64,000 bases of DNA from Luteolibacter luteus (lineage in GTDB: Bacteria > Verrucomicrobiota > Verrucomicrobiia > Verrucomicrobiales > Akkermansiaceae). The stretch lies in contig NZ_CP051774.1 in the NCBI RefSeq assembly GCF_012913485.1, positions 2,790,001-2,854,000 on the forward strand, in the 5' to 3' direction. Shown here piece after piece: positions 46,982-54,617 of this stretch (its first letter is position 1; every line of letters starts with the position of its first letter). The notes under the pieces were generated by a model. The model saw only the letters and a list, made by a program, of their open reading frames with translations, ran no database searches and was not told the DNA's origin. Position numbers and translations under genes: made by a program.

Positions 46982-47827
46982 TCACCCGTCCTTTTGATAG
47001 ATGCGGACGTAGTCGACCTCGTAGCGCTGGGGGAATTCCGTCTTGGAAGGATCGCCACCCTGCGGGCCGCCGATGGCCATGTTCAGACGGAAGGCTTGAG
47101 GACCCAGGAAGGGATTGATGGCGGGGCCGTCCTGGTTCTTCACGTGCTTCATGAGCTGGGTGTTCAGCACCTCGCCATCCAGCCAGACCGTCATCTTCTC
47201 CTCATCCCACTCCAGCACCCAGAGGTGGAAGCGGTCCTTCCACGAATCATCCGTGACGAAGCGCCCGATGGAGTGCGAGCCGGTGTTCCACAGGTCCCGG
47301 CCGTGCTTCCCGGCCCAGCAGAAATTCGCGTAAATACGACCGCTGTAGTACTCGAGGATATCGATCTCCCCGGCATGCGGCCAGCGTCCGCGCCCTGTGG
47401 TCCAGATGGCAGGCCAAAGGCCGGACAATGGGGTGAAGCGGGCACGCACCTCGAAGCGGCCGAAGGTCCAGTCATGCTTGCCCATCGTGGTGATGGAGGA
47501 GGAGGTGTAATCCGCTTCCCAGCGCTGCTTTTTCCAATCGCGCGAGCCTTCCTCGAAGCGTGGATTCTTCACCTTCTCCCGCCGGCCCTCGATGACGAGC
47601 AGGCCATTCTTCCGCGAGGCGTTGTCCTTCTGGTACCACTGGAGCTCGTGATTGCGGACGAAGCCTTCCTCAAAGCGCCATTTCGTTTCATCCACCGGGC
47701 CATCGCCCTCGAATTCATCCGCCCAGACCAGCTGGTAGGCAGGGTCCCGGGGCGGCTGGACGGCTTCTTCCTCGGCACGCAGCAGGCCGGGCAGGGACAT
47801 GAGGAGCGCGAAGGAGAGGCGGATCAT
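46982..47827 (-). CDS. Secreted GH16 beta-glucanase
   Basis: A 281-residue exported glycoside hydrolase family 16 enzyme. Start at 47827 gives a signal peptide (MIRLSFALLMSLPGLLRA). The open frame upstream of it has no sense. The domain carries LVWADEFEGDGPVDETKWRF at the start and the catalytic block HAGEIDILEYYSGR, which contains the nucleophile and acid/base glutamates of the ExDxxE motif. WAGKHGRDLWNTGSHSIGRF and FHLWVLEWDEEKMTVWLDGE follow. Likely substrates are beta-1,3- or mixed-link glucans such as laminarin. It is divergent from the AlkD-like gene. Confidence 0.92.
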   Translation of the reverse strand: MIRLSFALLMSLPGLLRAEEEAVQPPRDPAYQLVWADEFEGDGPVDETKWRFEEGFVRNHELQWYQKDNASRKNGLLVIEGRREKVKNPRFEEGSRDWKKQRWEADYTSSSITTMGKHDWTFGRFEVRARFTPLSGLWPAIWTTGRGRWPHAGEIDILEYYSGRIYANFCWAGKHGRDLWNTGSHSIGRFVTDDSWKDRFHLWVLEWDEEKMTVWLDGEVLNTQLMKHVKNQDGPAINPFLGPQAFRLNMAIGGPQGGDPSKTEFPQRYEVDYVRIYQKDG

Positions 47828-47938
47828 CGGAGAAAGGAACGCGGGGAAGATGGCAAAGGTTTCGGTAAGGAGTCGTGAAATCGCCTCCTCTTTTCGGGGG
47901 AAGTCGTTTATGGGAATAGATCTCCGGAAAAGAAAGCC

Positions 47939-48655
47939 ATGCCCAGCACCGCCGCAGACATCCTCGCCGAACTCCAGCCGCTCGGCAGCGAGAGCTACAA
48001 GCGGACGATGATGAAGAACCACGGCGTGAAGGAGCCCTTCTTCGGCGTGAAAATCGGCGACCTGAAGAAGATCCAGAAGCGCCTCAAGAAGGACTACCAG
48101 CTGGCGCTGGATCTCTACGCGACCGGGAACTACGACGCGATGTATCTGGCCGGGCTGATCGCGGACGATGCGAGGATGAGCAAGGCGGACCTGAACCTCT
48201 GGGTGGAGCATGCCTACGCCGCCTCCCTGCCCGGCGCCACGGTGGCATGGGTGGCCGCCGGGAGCCCGCATGGCCACGAGCTGGCGCTGGAGTGGATCGA
48301 CTCCGCCAAGCCGCTCACCGCGGCCGCAGGCTGGTCCGTGCTCAGCAGCCTGGTGGCGCTGAGGGAGGATGCGGACCTCGACCTCGCGGAGCTGGGGCGG
48401 CTGCTACAGCGCGTGAAGAAGGAGATCCACCAGGCACCGGATGCCGTGCGCTACGCGATGAATAACTTCGTGATCTGCCTCGGCGGCTACGTGGCACCCC
48501 TGACCGAACTGGCGATCCGGACCGGCGAGGAGATCGGACCCGTATCGGCGGATCTGGGGAACAATCGCTGCGAGGTCTTCTCCTCCCCCGACTACATCCG
48601 GAAGATGCAGGACAAGGGCGTGATCGGGAAGAAGCGGAAGACGGTGAAGTACTGA
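47939..48655 (+). CDS. AlkD-like DNA alkylation repair protein
   Basis: A 238-residue HEAT-like all-helical protein of the AlkC/AlkD DNA glycosylase group. The N-terminal VKEPFFGVKIGDLKKIQKRL is characteristic of this family, and DAMYLAGLIADDARMSKADL and NLWVEHAYA continue the superhelix. WVAAGSPHGHELALEWIDSA and VRYAMNNFVICLGGYV complete it. AlkD proteins excise bulky or cationic alkylated bases such as 3- and 7-methylpurines. This group is broad, so enzyme activity cannot be assured. It lies divergently next to the GH16 gene, and module B follows 65 bp after the stop. Confidence 0.85.
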   Translation: MPSTAADILAELQPLGSESYKRTMMKNHGVKEPFFGVKIGDLKKIQKRLKKDYQLALDLYATGNYDAMYLAGLIADDARMSKADLNLWVEHAYAASLPGATVAWVAAGSPHGHELALEWIDSAKPLTAAAGWSVLSSLVALREDADLDLAELGRLLQRVKKEIHQAPDAVRYAMNNFVICLGGYVAPLTELAIRTGEEIGPVSADLGNNRCEVFSSPDYIRKMQDKGVIGKKRKTVKY

Positions 48656-48720
48656 GCGTACGAGAAGAAACGGTAGGCGACGCGGCCACCGTCCCGGGAG
48701 CCGGGCGTCCCGCTTTCTCC

Positions 48721-48761
48721 GTCCATCCATCCATACCCCCTAGGGAAATGGATGGATGGAC
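48721..48761. repeat. Tetranucleotide hairpin H6 (TCCA type)
   Basis: Perfect 14-base arms GTCCATCCATCCAT (48721-48734) and their reverse complement (48748-48761). The spacer ACCCCCTAGGGAA corresponds to the H1/H4 spacer in inverted orientation with one change. Confidence 0.9.
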
Positions 48762-48811
48762 ACAAAATTCCCGACGTTTCTCCGTGTCGAATGACCTTCG
48801 ACGTGCCGGTT

Positions 48812-49038
48812 TCCGGGTGCTCTTCTGCCGGGAGCGCGGAGGCTCCGCCCCGCAGAGTGGTCCTTCATCGCGGTCTCATTGATGAGGACAGGAGAAGCCA
48901 GAACGTGCCACTTCAGTTCACCCGCAAAGGTATCCAGCAGGGCGACGGTCTTCCTCGATGATCACGAATGAACGGCCTGCTCCAAGAACGGCTTCTGCGG
49001 GGCGGAGCCTCCGCGCTCCCGGCGGAAGAGCACCCGGT
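48812..49038. repeat. 226-bp inverted-repeat element, copy B
   Basis: The edge TGCTCTTCTGCCGGGAGCGC and its inverse enclose the same interior as copy A with no length change over the central 116 bases. On the minus strand the shared frame is present but has a TGA early (after the HS pair at the HPCSS position). Downstream it reads GELKWHVLASPVLINETA. Confidence 0.85.
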
Positions 49039-49077
49039 CGGGGCACGCCTTCAGCGCTCCTTCCCGCTCCTCCATCC

Positions 49078-49118
49078 GTCCGTCCGTCCGCAGCCCTAGG
49101 GGATACGGACGGACGGAC
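49078..49118. repeat. Tetranucleotide hairpin H7 (TCCG type)
   Basis: The 13-base arms GTCCGTCCGTCCG (49078-49090) and CGGACGGACGGAC (49106-49118) flank the spacer CAGCCCTAGGGGATA, nearly the reverse complement of the H5/H9 spacer. It is the right part of module B. Confidence 0.9.
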
Positions 49119-49231
49119 AAATCATGTCCCCTGTCCCGGAGCCCGGAAGGGTCCTTCGTGATGCCGCCGAGTTCCGGCTCTTCCGCCGGGAACCATTCGC
49201 CCCCTGAGGACGCTTCATCGGATCACCTGCC

Positions 49232-49651
49232 CTATAACCCGAAATAGCGGCGGTAAGAGGAGACGCATTGATCCGGAGTCCAAGCGTCGAAGTCCCCCGC
49301 TGCCACGCATTGATCGAGATACTCTAAGGCCTTGCCGGACTCTTCGGTGCCGATCGAGCCCAGATAATCACGGGTAGCATCCACCCCGGCACCGCAGAGA
49401 AACTGGACGTCCAGCCCGCTCATCAGATTGAAGCTCGCGGACTTCGCCCGCCAGATCGGGAGCGAATCACGAACGTCACCGATGGATACCAACTGGGCAC
49501 ACAGGCAGCGCAGGAGGTCGGGATCACCATCATGATCCGCCTTGTCCTGAGCCGCCTTGTTCCGCTCCTCATCCAGGAGAACAAGGAGCGCCTCCCGATG
49601 CCCGGGGCCGGCAGGAAGCCCGAAACGTTCCAGTGCCTCGTCGCAGTTCAT
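49232..49651 (-). CDS. Hypothetical protein, 139 residues
   Basis: A small soluble-looking protein starting MNCDEALERFGLPAGPGHRE. It is rich in Asp, Leu and Cys and predicted mainly helical (LLVLLDEERNKAAQDKADHD, LLRCLCAQLVSIGDVRDSLP, ALEYLDQCVAAGDFDAW). The middle IWRAKSASFNLMSGLDVQFL and DPDLLRCLCA hint at a helical-repeat or immunity-type small protein, but no family is recognised. No signal peptide. It lies between modules B and C with no obvious operon partner. The gene upstream on this strand (49705-50400) ends 53 bp before it, so co-transcription is possible. Confidence 0.68.
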   Translation of the reverse strand: MNCDEALERFGLPAGPGHREALLVLLDEERNKAAQDKADHDGDPDLLRCLCAQLVSIGDVRDSLPIWRAKSASFNLMSGLDVQFLCGAGVDATRDYLGSIGTEESGKALEYLDQCVAAGDFDAWTPDQCVSSYRRYFGL

Positions 49652-49704
49652 TGTTCGGGAAAGCGGTAAACGGTGAAGTGCTGAGCCGCGAGGAGGAAAG
49701 GGCC

Positions 49705-50400
49705 TCAGGCCTTCTCATTCTCCTTCTTCTTCCCGCGCATGCCCCGGATCGTCCGGAACACGCCTCGCACCAGGATCGCCAGCACCAAGGCAAAGAGGCT
49801 CAGCTTGAAGATGCCGGTCCAGAGCAGCTTCTGGCGCTCGTCGCTGCTGAGCTCACGCGTGGTCACTCCGGTGCCCCCTCCCTCGCCATGCAGCGGCTGG
49901 GTGTTCACCAGGCTCTTCGCGACCGAATCGAAGGCAGCACGGATCTCCGCCTCCTGATCCAGAGAACCGCCGACCACCAATTGCACGGCCTCTCCGGAAA
50001 GCGGGCACTGGAAGACGTAGCTCCGGATTTCCGGGCCATCGGGCGTCGTCACCGTCGTCTTCAGGAGGTCCATGCGGTGACCGCGCCACTCGAACTGATC
50101 CACCTTCATTTCGATGCCTTCCTGCTTGGGCAGCTCCGCTTCCTTGATGCTTTGGCCCAGGCGGATCAGACCTCTCAGGCGCTGGATCTGGATCACGAGG
50201 GCGGGATGTGCCGGCGAGGGCTCCCCCTTCATGAACTGATAGACGGTGTCCTTCTCCTCCGGTGGAAGTTCCACCTTCTCGAAGCCATCGGGAATCGTCG
50301 CGCGGAAACCAAAGCGCCTGTCATCGATCTCCGCAGCCGGTGCCGGTGTCAGGGAAAGGAGCGCCATGGCCGCGGCGGCGAGGAAGGATTTGAGGTGCAT
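49705..50400 (-). CDS. Hypothetical exported protein with C-terminal membrane anchor
   Basis: A 231-residue protein of unrecognised family. The N terminus is a signal peptide (FLAAAAMALLSLTPAPAA). The mature part begins AEIDDRRFGFRATIPDGFEK, a pattern common in small periplasmic proteins with a PsbP/Mog1-like sandwich (IPDGF near the start, then YVFQCPLSGEAVQLVVGGSL). One transmembrane segment near 195-215 (IFKLSLFALVLAILVRGVF) is followed by a basic, charged cytoplasmic tail (RGMRGKKKENEKA). The resemblance to PsbP-like folds is a guess. It lies between modules B and C. Confidence 0.7.
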   Translation of the reverse strand: MHLKSFLAAAAMALLSLTPAPAAEIDDRRFGFRATIPDGFEKVELPPEEKDTVYQFMKGEPSPAHPALVIQIQRLRGLIRLGQSIKEAELPKQEGIEMKVDQFEWRGHRMDLLKTTVTTPDGPEIRSYVFQCPLSGEAVQLVVGGSLDQEAEIRAAFDSVAKSLVNTQPLHGEGGGTGVTTRELSSDERQKLLWTGIFKLSLFALVLAILVRGVFRTIRGMRGKKKENEKA

Positions 50401-50504
50401 GGAGAGGTAGGATGAGTGCGGGAGGCAATCAGATCCAACTCATCACGGCAACGAGGATGAACAACGGCCAACCATCGGATCACAGGGTCCCCGGTTTTCC
50501 ATTT

Positions 50505-50563
50505 CATCCATTCGTCCATCCATCCATATCCCCTAGGCGTGTGGATGGATGGACGGATGGATG
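50505..50563. repeat. Tetranucleotide hairpin H8 (TCCA type)
   Basis: Arms of 22 bases (50505-50526 and 50542-50563) pair with one mismatch: CATCCATTCGTCCATCCATC on the left against the inverse on the right. The spacer TATCCCCTAGGCGTG is in the H6-like orientation. It is the longest stem of the family. Confidence 0.9.
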
Positions 50564-50591
50564 ATCGCCTCTTCAGAGAGAGATGCCAATT

Positions 50592-50817
50592 ACCGGTTGC
50601 TCTTCCCCTGGGACCGCGAGCCACCCGGCTCGCAGAGTGGTCCTCCGCGCGGCCTCATCGAAGAGGACAAGACGAGCCAGAACGTGCCATCTTACTCCAT
50701 CTTCAAAGACATCGGGAAAGGCGATGGCCTTCCCTAATGAGCACGGGAGAATTGCCTGCCTCAAGGACTGCTTCTGCGGGGCGGAGCCTCCGCGCTCCCG
50801 GCGGAAGAGCACCCGGT
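50592..50817. repeat. 226-bp inverted-repeat element, copy C
   Basis: Edges ACCGGTTGCTCTTCCCCTGG and the inverse with ACCCGGT. The left arm differs from A, B and D (GCGAGCC...GGCTCGC instead of GCGGAGGCTCCGC) but keeps a stem. A one-base deletion in the central region distinguishes it. On the minus strand it reads VRWHVLARLVLFDEAA after an RERGGSAPQKQSLRQ start. It is part of module C. Confidence 0.83.
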
Positions 50818-50853
50818 CGGGGCACGCATTCAGCGCTCCTTCCCGCACCTCCA

Positions 50854-50900
50854 TCCGTCCGTCCGTCCGTTTCCCCTAGGGCTGCGGACGGACGGACGGA
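50854..50900. repeat. Tetranucleotide hairpin H9 (TCCG type)
   Basis: Perfect 16-base arms TCCGTCCGTCCGTCCG (50854-50869) and CGGACGGACGGACGGA (50885-50900), with the spacer TTTCCCCTAGGGCTG identical to H5. It is the right part of module C, 48 bp from the manC stop. Confidence 0.9.
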
Positions 50901-50948
50901 CGGAAGATCTCAGCTTCTCTGCCAATGAGAAGCCCTGTCAAAAGACGA

Positions 50949-52031
50949 CTACAACAACTCCGGCGGGAGCTTGTCGGAGAGCTTCTTGATTGCGTCCGCC
51001 TGGTGCCTGTTCGCGATCAGCAGTGCGTCCTCGGTCTGCACGATGATCAAATCATCCACGCCGAGCAGGGCGATGTGGGAGCCCTTCTTCGCATTGAAGA
51101 CGATGTTGTTCTCCGAATCGATCTCGGACACCGGGGTGTTCGTGCGGTTGTCGCTGCCGACCTTCTCCAGGTAGTTCGCGACGGAGAGCCAGGAGCCGAC
51201 GTCGTCCCAATCGAAGGTGGCCTCGATGTTGAAGACGCGCTTCGCCTTTTCCATGAGGCCGTAGTCGATCGAGATCGGCGTGAGCTTCGGGAACTGGGCG
51301 GCCACGGTGGCGGCGACATTCGAAGAACGGCGGAGTTCGGAGACGAAGGAGGCCAGCTCCGGCTGATGGGTGCTGAGCTCGCGGATTACAGTCGGGATCG
51401 ACCAGACGAACATCCCGGCATTCCAGCAGAAGCCGCCTTGGGAGAGGAATTGCTCGGCCAGCTCGGTGCTGGGCTTCTCGCGGAAACGCTTCACTTCCGC
51501 CGGTGCCTGGTCGCACTGCAGGCCGGGGATGGTGGCGCGCTGGCCGCGCTCGATGTAGCCGTAAGAAGGGCAGGGCCAGGTCGGCTTGATGCCGATGGTG
51601 ACAAGGCCATCCGACTTCTCGGCGGTGGCGATGGCGTCCTGCATGACCGAGTGAAAAGCCGCGGTATCCGCGATGAGCTGGTCCGCGGGAAGCACCACCA
51701 TGACCGCATCCGGATCCCGGGCGGCAACGAGGCCGATGCCGAGGGCCACGGCGGGCGCGGTGTCGCGCTTGGCGGGCTCGGCGAAAATGTTCTCCTTTGG
51801 GAGCATGGAAGCGACCTCACGCACCGCAGCTTCCTGCTGGGCATTGGTGAGGATCAGGATGTTCTCCAGCGGCACCAAGCCTTCCAAGCGCTTGATCGTC
51901 TGCTCCAGCAGGGTTTCGTCACCGAAAAGATTCAGAAGCTGCTTGGGGCGGGCATTCCGGCTGAGAGGCCAGAAGCGGGTGCCGGAACCTCCGGCAAGGA
52001 TCAAAGCGTAGGTCGAAGAGGATACGGGCAT
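50949..52031 (-). CDS. manC: Mannose-1-phosphate guanylyltransferase
   Basis: A 360-residue nucleotidyltransferase making GDP-mannose from mannose 1-phosphate and GTP. The N-terminal signature is ALILAGGSGTRFWPLSRNAR followed by PKQLLNLFGDETLLEQT. Further motifs are VVLPADQLIADTAAFH, PSYGYIERG, VKRFREKPSTELAEQFL, WNAGMFVWSIPTVI and FDWDDVGSWLSVANYL. It lacks the C-terminal cupin isomerase domain of dual-function enzymes, so it is the short, single-activity type. GDP-mannose feeds exopolysaccharide or lipopolysaccharide sugars. It is divergent from the small membrane protein and close to the rmlD-like gene. Confidence 0.94.
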   Translation of the reverse strand: MPVSSSTYALILAGGSGTRFWPLSRNARPKQLLNLFGDETLLEQTIKRLEGLVPLENILILTNAQQEAAVREVASMLPKENIFAEPAKRDTAPAVALGIGLVAARDPDAVMVVLPADQLIADTAAFHSVMQDAIATAEKSDGLVTIGIKPTWPCPSYGYIERGQRATIPGLQCDQAPAEVKRFREKPSTELAEQFLSQGGFCWNAGMFVWSIPTVIRELSTHQPELASFVSELRRSSNVAATVAAQFPKLTPISIDYGLMEKAKRVFNIEATFDWDDVGSWLSVANYLEKVGSDNRTNTPVSEIDSENNIVFNAKKGSHIALLGVDDLIIVQTEDALLIANRHQADAIKKLSDKLPPELL

Positions 52032-52140
52032 CTCGGCGGCAATCTAACGCCTGGAGCGCCGGGGGAAAGGGCGAATCGGTGGCGTTTTGAAACCGGTTTC
52101 CGGGATTGTCTGCCGCCGGAAGGATGTTAGCCTTTTTTTC

Positions 52141-52452
52141 ATGAACCCCGATGATGACGGTGAACGGGATTGGACGGAAGCCACGGCACTCGCGGCTCCG
52201 GCGCTGCTGGGTGCGGCTGCCGGCCTGATCCTGGGCGATATGATGCATTCGAACGCACGGCGTGGCGTGGCCCTCGCCGTGGCCGCTCTCGGGGTGGCGA
52301 CGCTTCTGCCGCTGACGGTCGGCGGTCTGGTGAATCTGGTGAACGGTCCGGAAAGCAAGTTCGGCGCACGCCGCCGTCTGCGGAAGATCCGGGATGCCGC
52401 CGCGGGTCACAATTACGTGGACCAGCAGCTCGGCGAGGCAGGCGTCCTCTGA
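52141..52452 (+). CDS. Small membrane protein, hypothetical
   Basis: A 103-residue protein with start ATG at 52141 (MNPDDDGERDWTEATALAAP). A longer frame upstream is possible but starts in unlikely sequence. Two hydrophobic segments are visible: ALAAPALLGAAAGLILGDMM and VALAVAALGVATLLPLTVGG. The C terminus is basic (KFGARRRLRKIRDAAAG). It precedes the rmlD-like gene, whose start lies 22 bp after its stop, so the two may be coupled. No family is recognised. Confidence 0.65.
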   Translation: MNPDDDGERDWTEATALAAPALLGAAAGLILGDMMHSNARRGVALAVAALGVATLLPLTVGGLVNLVNGPESKFGARRRLRKIRDAAAGHNYVDQQLGEAGVL

Positions 52453-52474
52453 ATCCCTTCGCACGAGCCTGCTC

Positions 52475-53341
52475 ATGCGCATTGCCATCACCGGCACGAC
52501 AGGGCGCGTGGGCAGGGCCTTGGCCGATCATTTCTCCGCCGCAGGGCATGAGGTGATCGAGCTGCCCCGCTCCGTCTGTGATCTCGCGGAGCCGGGTTGT
52601 GCCGCAGTTTTGGAAGATCTGGATTTCGAGGTCCTGCTGAATCCCGCAGGGCTGACCAGCCTCGAGCAATGCGAGGACCAGCCAGGTCTGGCGCAGCAGG
52701 TGAATGCCACCGCTCCCGGTGAGCTGGCCAAGATCTGCCGGAAGCGCGGGAAGAAGCTGCTGCACTTCAGCACGGACTATGTGTTCGACGGCGTGGCTCC
52801 GGGGCTCCGGCGCGAGGAAGATCCCCCCTCCCCGCTCTCCGTCTATGGGCGGACGAAGGAGCAGGGGGAACGGGCTGTGGTCGCGGAAGGCGGCACGGTG
52901 ATGCGGGTTTCTTGGGTCTTCGGGCCGGAAAAACCTGCTTTTCCGGATCAGATTCTCGCGAAGGCCCTGAGAGGAGAGGAGCTTTCTGCGATCGCGGACA
53001 AATTTTCACTCCCGGCTTACACCCCGGATATCGCGGCGTGGACCGAAGGCTTGCTGAAAGCGGACATGCCGGGCGGGATTTTCCACGGTTGCAATAGCGG
53101 TCCGGTAACGAGCTGGCATGGGATCGCCTTGGAAATCACGGAGTTTCTCCACAAGCGGACGGGCCAACCCCAAGCCGAGGTGAGGAAACTGTCACTGGCG
53201 GAGATGCCGGCATTTCGCGCAGTGCGCCCGCGCCACACCGCCATGGCCACGGACAAGCTGGAGACGGTGCTGGGAAAAGCGCCACGGGATTGGAGGGAGG
53301 CAGTCCGACAGCATCTCGAGGCCTGCCTGTTATCCCGTTGA
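52475..53341 (+). CDS. dTDP-4-dehydrorhamnose reductase-like SDR
   Basis: A 288-residue RmlD-type short-chain dehydrogenase. The start at 52475 gives the Rossmann signature at once (MRIAITGTTGRVGRALADHF). The frame open upstream is spurious. The catalytic YxxxK is in SPLSVYGRTKEQGERAVVAE. HFSTDYVFDGVAPGLRREED and MRVSWVFGPEKPAFPDQILA are typical of RmlD and related sugar-nucleotide reductases. The product could be dTDP-L-rhamnose or another deoxysugar. Nothing nearby (no rmlA-C) completes a rhamnose pathway in the window. It may share an operon with the small membrane protein before it. Confidence 0.85.
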   Translation: MRIAITGTTGRVGRALADHFSAAGHEVIELPRSVCDLAEPGCAAVLEDLDFEVLLNPAGLTSLEQCEDQPGLAQQVNATAPGELAKICRKRGKKLLHFSTDYVFDGVAPGLRREEDPPSPLSVYGRTKEQGERAVVAEGGTVMRVSWVFGPEKPAFPDQILAKALRGEELSAIADKFSLPAYTPDIAAWTEGLLKADMPGGIFHGCNSGPVTSWHGIALEITEFLHKRTGQPQAEVRKLSLAEMPAFRAVRPRHTAMATDKLETVLGKAPRDWREAVRQHLEACLLSR

Positions 53342-53378
53342 CCCTCCTGTGATGCCGTGCAAACTTCCGGTCATCTTC

Positions 53379-53963
53379 ATGAAGTGGCATTTCCTCCTTT
53401 TTGGCTCCTGTGCGCTTGTCCTGTCTTCCTGCGAAACCGGTGAAGTCGTGACCCAAGGGGAATTCGATCCCTTGGTGGCTCCGGGTTCCAACCGCACCGC
53501 GGTCTCCACCCGCTCTGGCTACAAGCCGGGCGCCTTTGTCCGCACGAACATGGACAACGTCGCATTCTTCGCAAACAAGCCGAAGGGCGATGCGAGTGCT
53601 GAGAAAACCCTCGCCGGCAACACCGAGATGAAGGTGATCTCCGACGATGGCAGCTATGTGAAAGTGGAGCTGAACAGTGGCGAAGTGGGTTATGTCCCTT
53701 CCGTCCAAGTGACCGACCAGTCCTCCAGCCTCGCGCCGGTGGTGCCCTCGGGAAGTGAAATCCAGCTCTACCCGCCGCCGCCAGGCAGTGTCCCGCCGGT
53801 GGTCGACCCGAATGCTCCGCCCGCTCCGACCGTGATCGATCCCGATGCGCCGGTGGTGGTGCCCGAAATCACTCCCGCTCCGACAGAAGTCCCGGTGACT
53901 CCTGAATCGACCCCGCTGCCGCCAGGCAATGAGGCGAGCGACACGCCGGTGGAGGGCAACTGA
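53379..53963 (+). CDS. SH3-domain lipoprotein
   Basis: A 194-residue exported protein. The start at 53379 gives the lipoprotein signal KWHFLLFGSCALVLSSC. Residues 60-115 resemble a bacterial SH3-like domain (FFANKPKGDASAEKTLAGNT, MKVISDDGSYVKVELNSGEV, GYVPSVQVTD). The C-terminal 80 residues are Pro/Val/Ala-rich (PPPPGSVPPVVDPNAPPAP and similar), a flexible periplasmic spacer. It may bind peptidoglycan or another envelope polymer. The function is not known. A strong terminator follows 33 bp after the stop. Confidence 0.8.
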   Translation: MKWHFLLFGSCALVLSSCETGEVVTQGEFDPLVAPGSNRTAVSTRSGYKPGAFVRTNMDNVAFFANKPKGDASAEKTLAGNTEMKVISDDGSYVKVELNSGEVGYVPSVQVTDQSSSLAPVVPSGSEIQLYPPPPGSVPPVVDPNAPPAPTVIDPDAPVVVPEITPAPTEVPVTPESTPLPPGNEASDTPVEGN

Positions 53964-53995
53964 TCGATCCTTTCCTTTCCAAACGACAACAAGAA

Positions 53996-54025
53996 GGCCG
54001 CGGAGAAACCCTCCGCGGCCTTTTT
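53996..54025. terminator. Bidirectional terminator between the SH3 lipoprotein and peroxiredoxin genes
   Basis: A perfect 10-bp stem GGCCGCGGAG-AAACC-CTCCGCGGCC (53996-54020) has TTTTT on the plus side and A-rich sequence on the other. It lies between the convergent stops at 53963 and 54049. Confidence 0.85.
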
Positions 54026-54048
54026 CGTTCTTCGATAGAAATCGTTCT

Positions 54049-54543
54049 TCAGGCGAGCGACTGGAGGGTCGCCTTCACCGCGGCGAAGTCCGGCAGATCC
54101 TTCGGGTGGTCTTGCACTTCGGCGTAGCGGACGATGCCTTCCTTATCGATCACGAAGGCGGAGCGCTTGGCCACGCCACCCATGATCAGGTTCTTCTCGG
54201 GGAGGAATTGCTCGTAGGCCACGCCATAGGCCTTCGCCACCGCGTGCTCGTAGTCGCTGAGCAGCGGCAGGGTGATGCCGGACTTCTCGGCCCATGCTTC
54301 CTGGGCGAAGGGATTGTCACCGGAGATGCCGAAGACCTTGGCATCGAGAGCCTCGTATTCGCCGAGGCCGCCGGAGATATCGCAGAGCTCCTGGGTGCAG
54401 ACGCCGGTGAATGCCATCGGCACGAAGAGCAGGACGATGTTCGATTGGCCGGTGATCTCGGAGAGCTTCACCAGCACCGGACCTTCAGCGGTTTTCGAGA
54501 CGAGAGTGAAATCAGGGGCTTTGTCGCCGACTTGGATTGCCAT
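54049..54543 (-). CDS. Peroxiredoxin (AhpC/TSA family)
   Basis: A 164-residue thiol peroxidase that reduces peroxides in the cytoplasm. The core motif is VLLFVPMAFTGVCTQELCDI, with the peroxidatic cysteine in the PxxxTxxC context. A second cysteine five residues later could be the resolving residue, as in BCP/AhpE-like enzymes. VFGISGDNPFAQEAWAEKSG and LPLLSDYEHAVAKAYGV follow, and the tail RSAFVIDKEGIVRYAEVQDH is typical. Length suits single-domain atypical peroxiredoxins. The gene is convergent with the SH3 lipoprotein and stands alone. Confidence 0.92.
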   Translation of the reverse strand: MAIQVGDKAPDFTLVSKTAEGPVLVKLSEITGQSNIVLLFVPMAFTGVCTQELCDISGGLGEYEALDAKVFGISGDNPFAQEAWAEKSGITLPLLSDYEHAVAKAYGVAYEQFLPEKNLIMGGVAKRSAFVIDKEGIVRYAEVQDHPKDLPDFAAVKATLQSLA

Positions 54544-54617
54544 GGGGATAGAAAGGTTGTTCAGGGAAGAGCGGCCACTATAGGTTCAGGCCTCCGCCGG
54601 TCAACGGCACCCGAGTC

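Larger units (their letters stand above)
48721..49119. mobile_element. Composite repeat module B: TCCA hairpin, 227-bp element, TCCG hairpin
   Basis: Parts in order: hairpin H6 (48721-48761), element copy B (48812-49038), hairpin H7 (49078-49118). The stretch between element and H7 (CGGGGCACGCCTTCAGCGCT plus CCTTCCCGC) recurs almost unchanged in module C, so the unit is longer than its visible parts. It occupies most of the 576-bp gap between the AlkD-like gene and the 139-residue protein gene. The remaining bases 49120-49231 contain nothing I recognise. Confidence 0.75.
50505..50904. mobile_element. Composite repeat module C: TCCA hairpin, 226-bp element, TCCG hairpin
   Basis: Parts in order: hairpin H8 (50505-50563), element copy C (50592-50817), hairpin H9 (50854-50900). 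It is the best match to module B on the right side (shared CGGTCGGGGCACGC and CAGCGCTCCTTCCCGC). The left arm of the element is of a variant type (GGGACCGCGAGCCACCCGGC) that reappears alone at 15.4 kb. It fills most of the gap 50401-50948 between the 231-residue protein gene and manC. Confidence 0.75.

Noticed and set aside
43641..50900. Tandem TCCA/TCCG hairpins as a CRISPR array
   Set aside because: Each is a single inverted repeat separated by genes, not regular repeat-spacer units, and no cas gene is present.
43641..50900. Hairpins as ordinary Rho-independent terminators
   Set aside because: The stems are long but none is followed by a T-run, and several lie upstream of gene starts rather than after stops.
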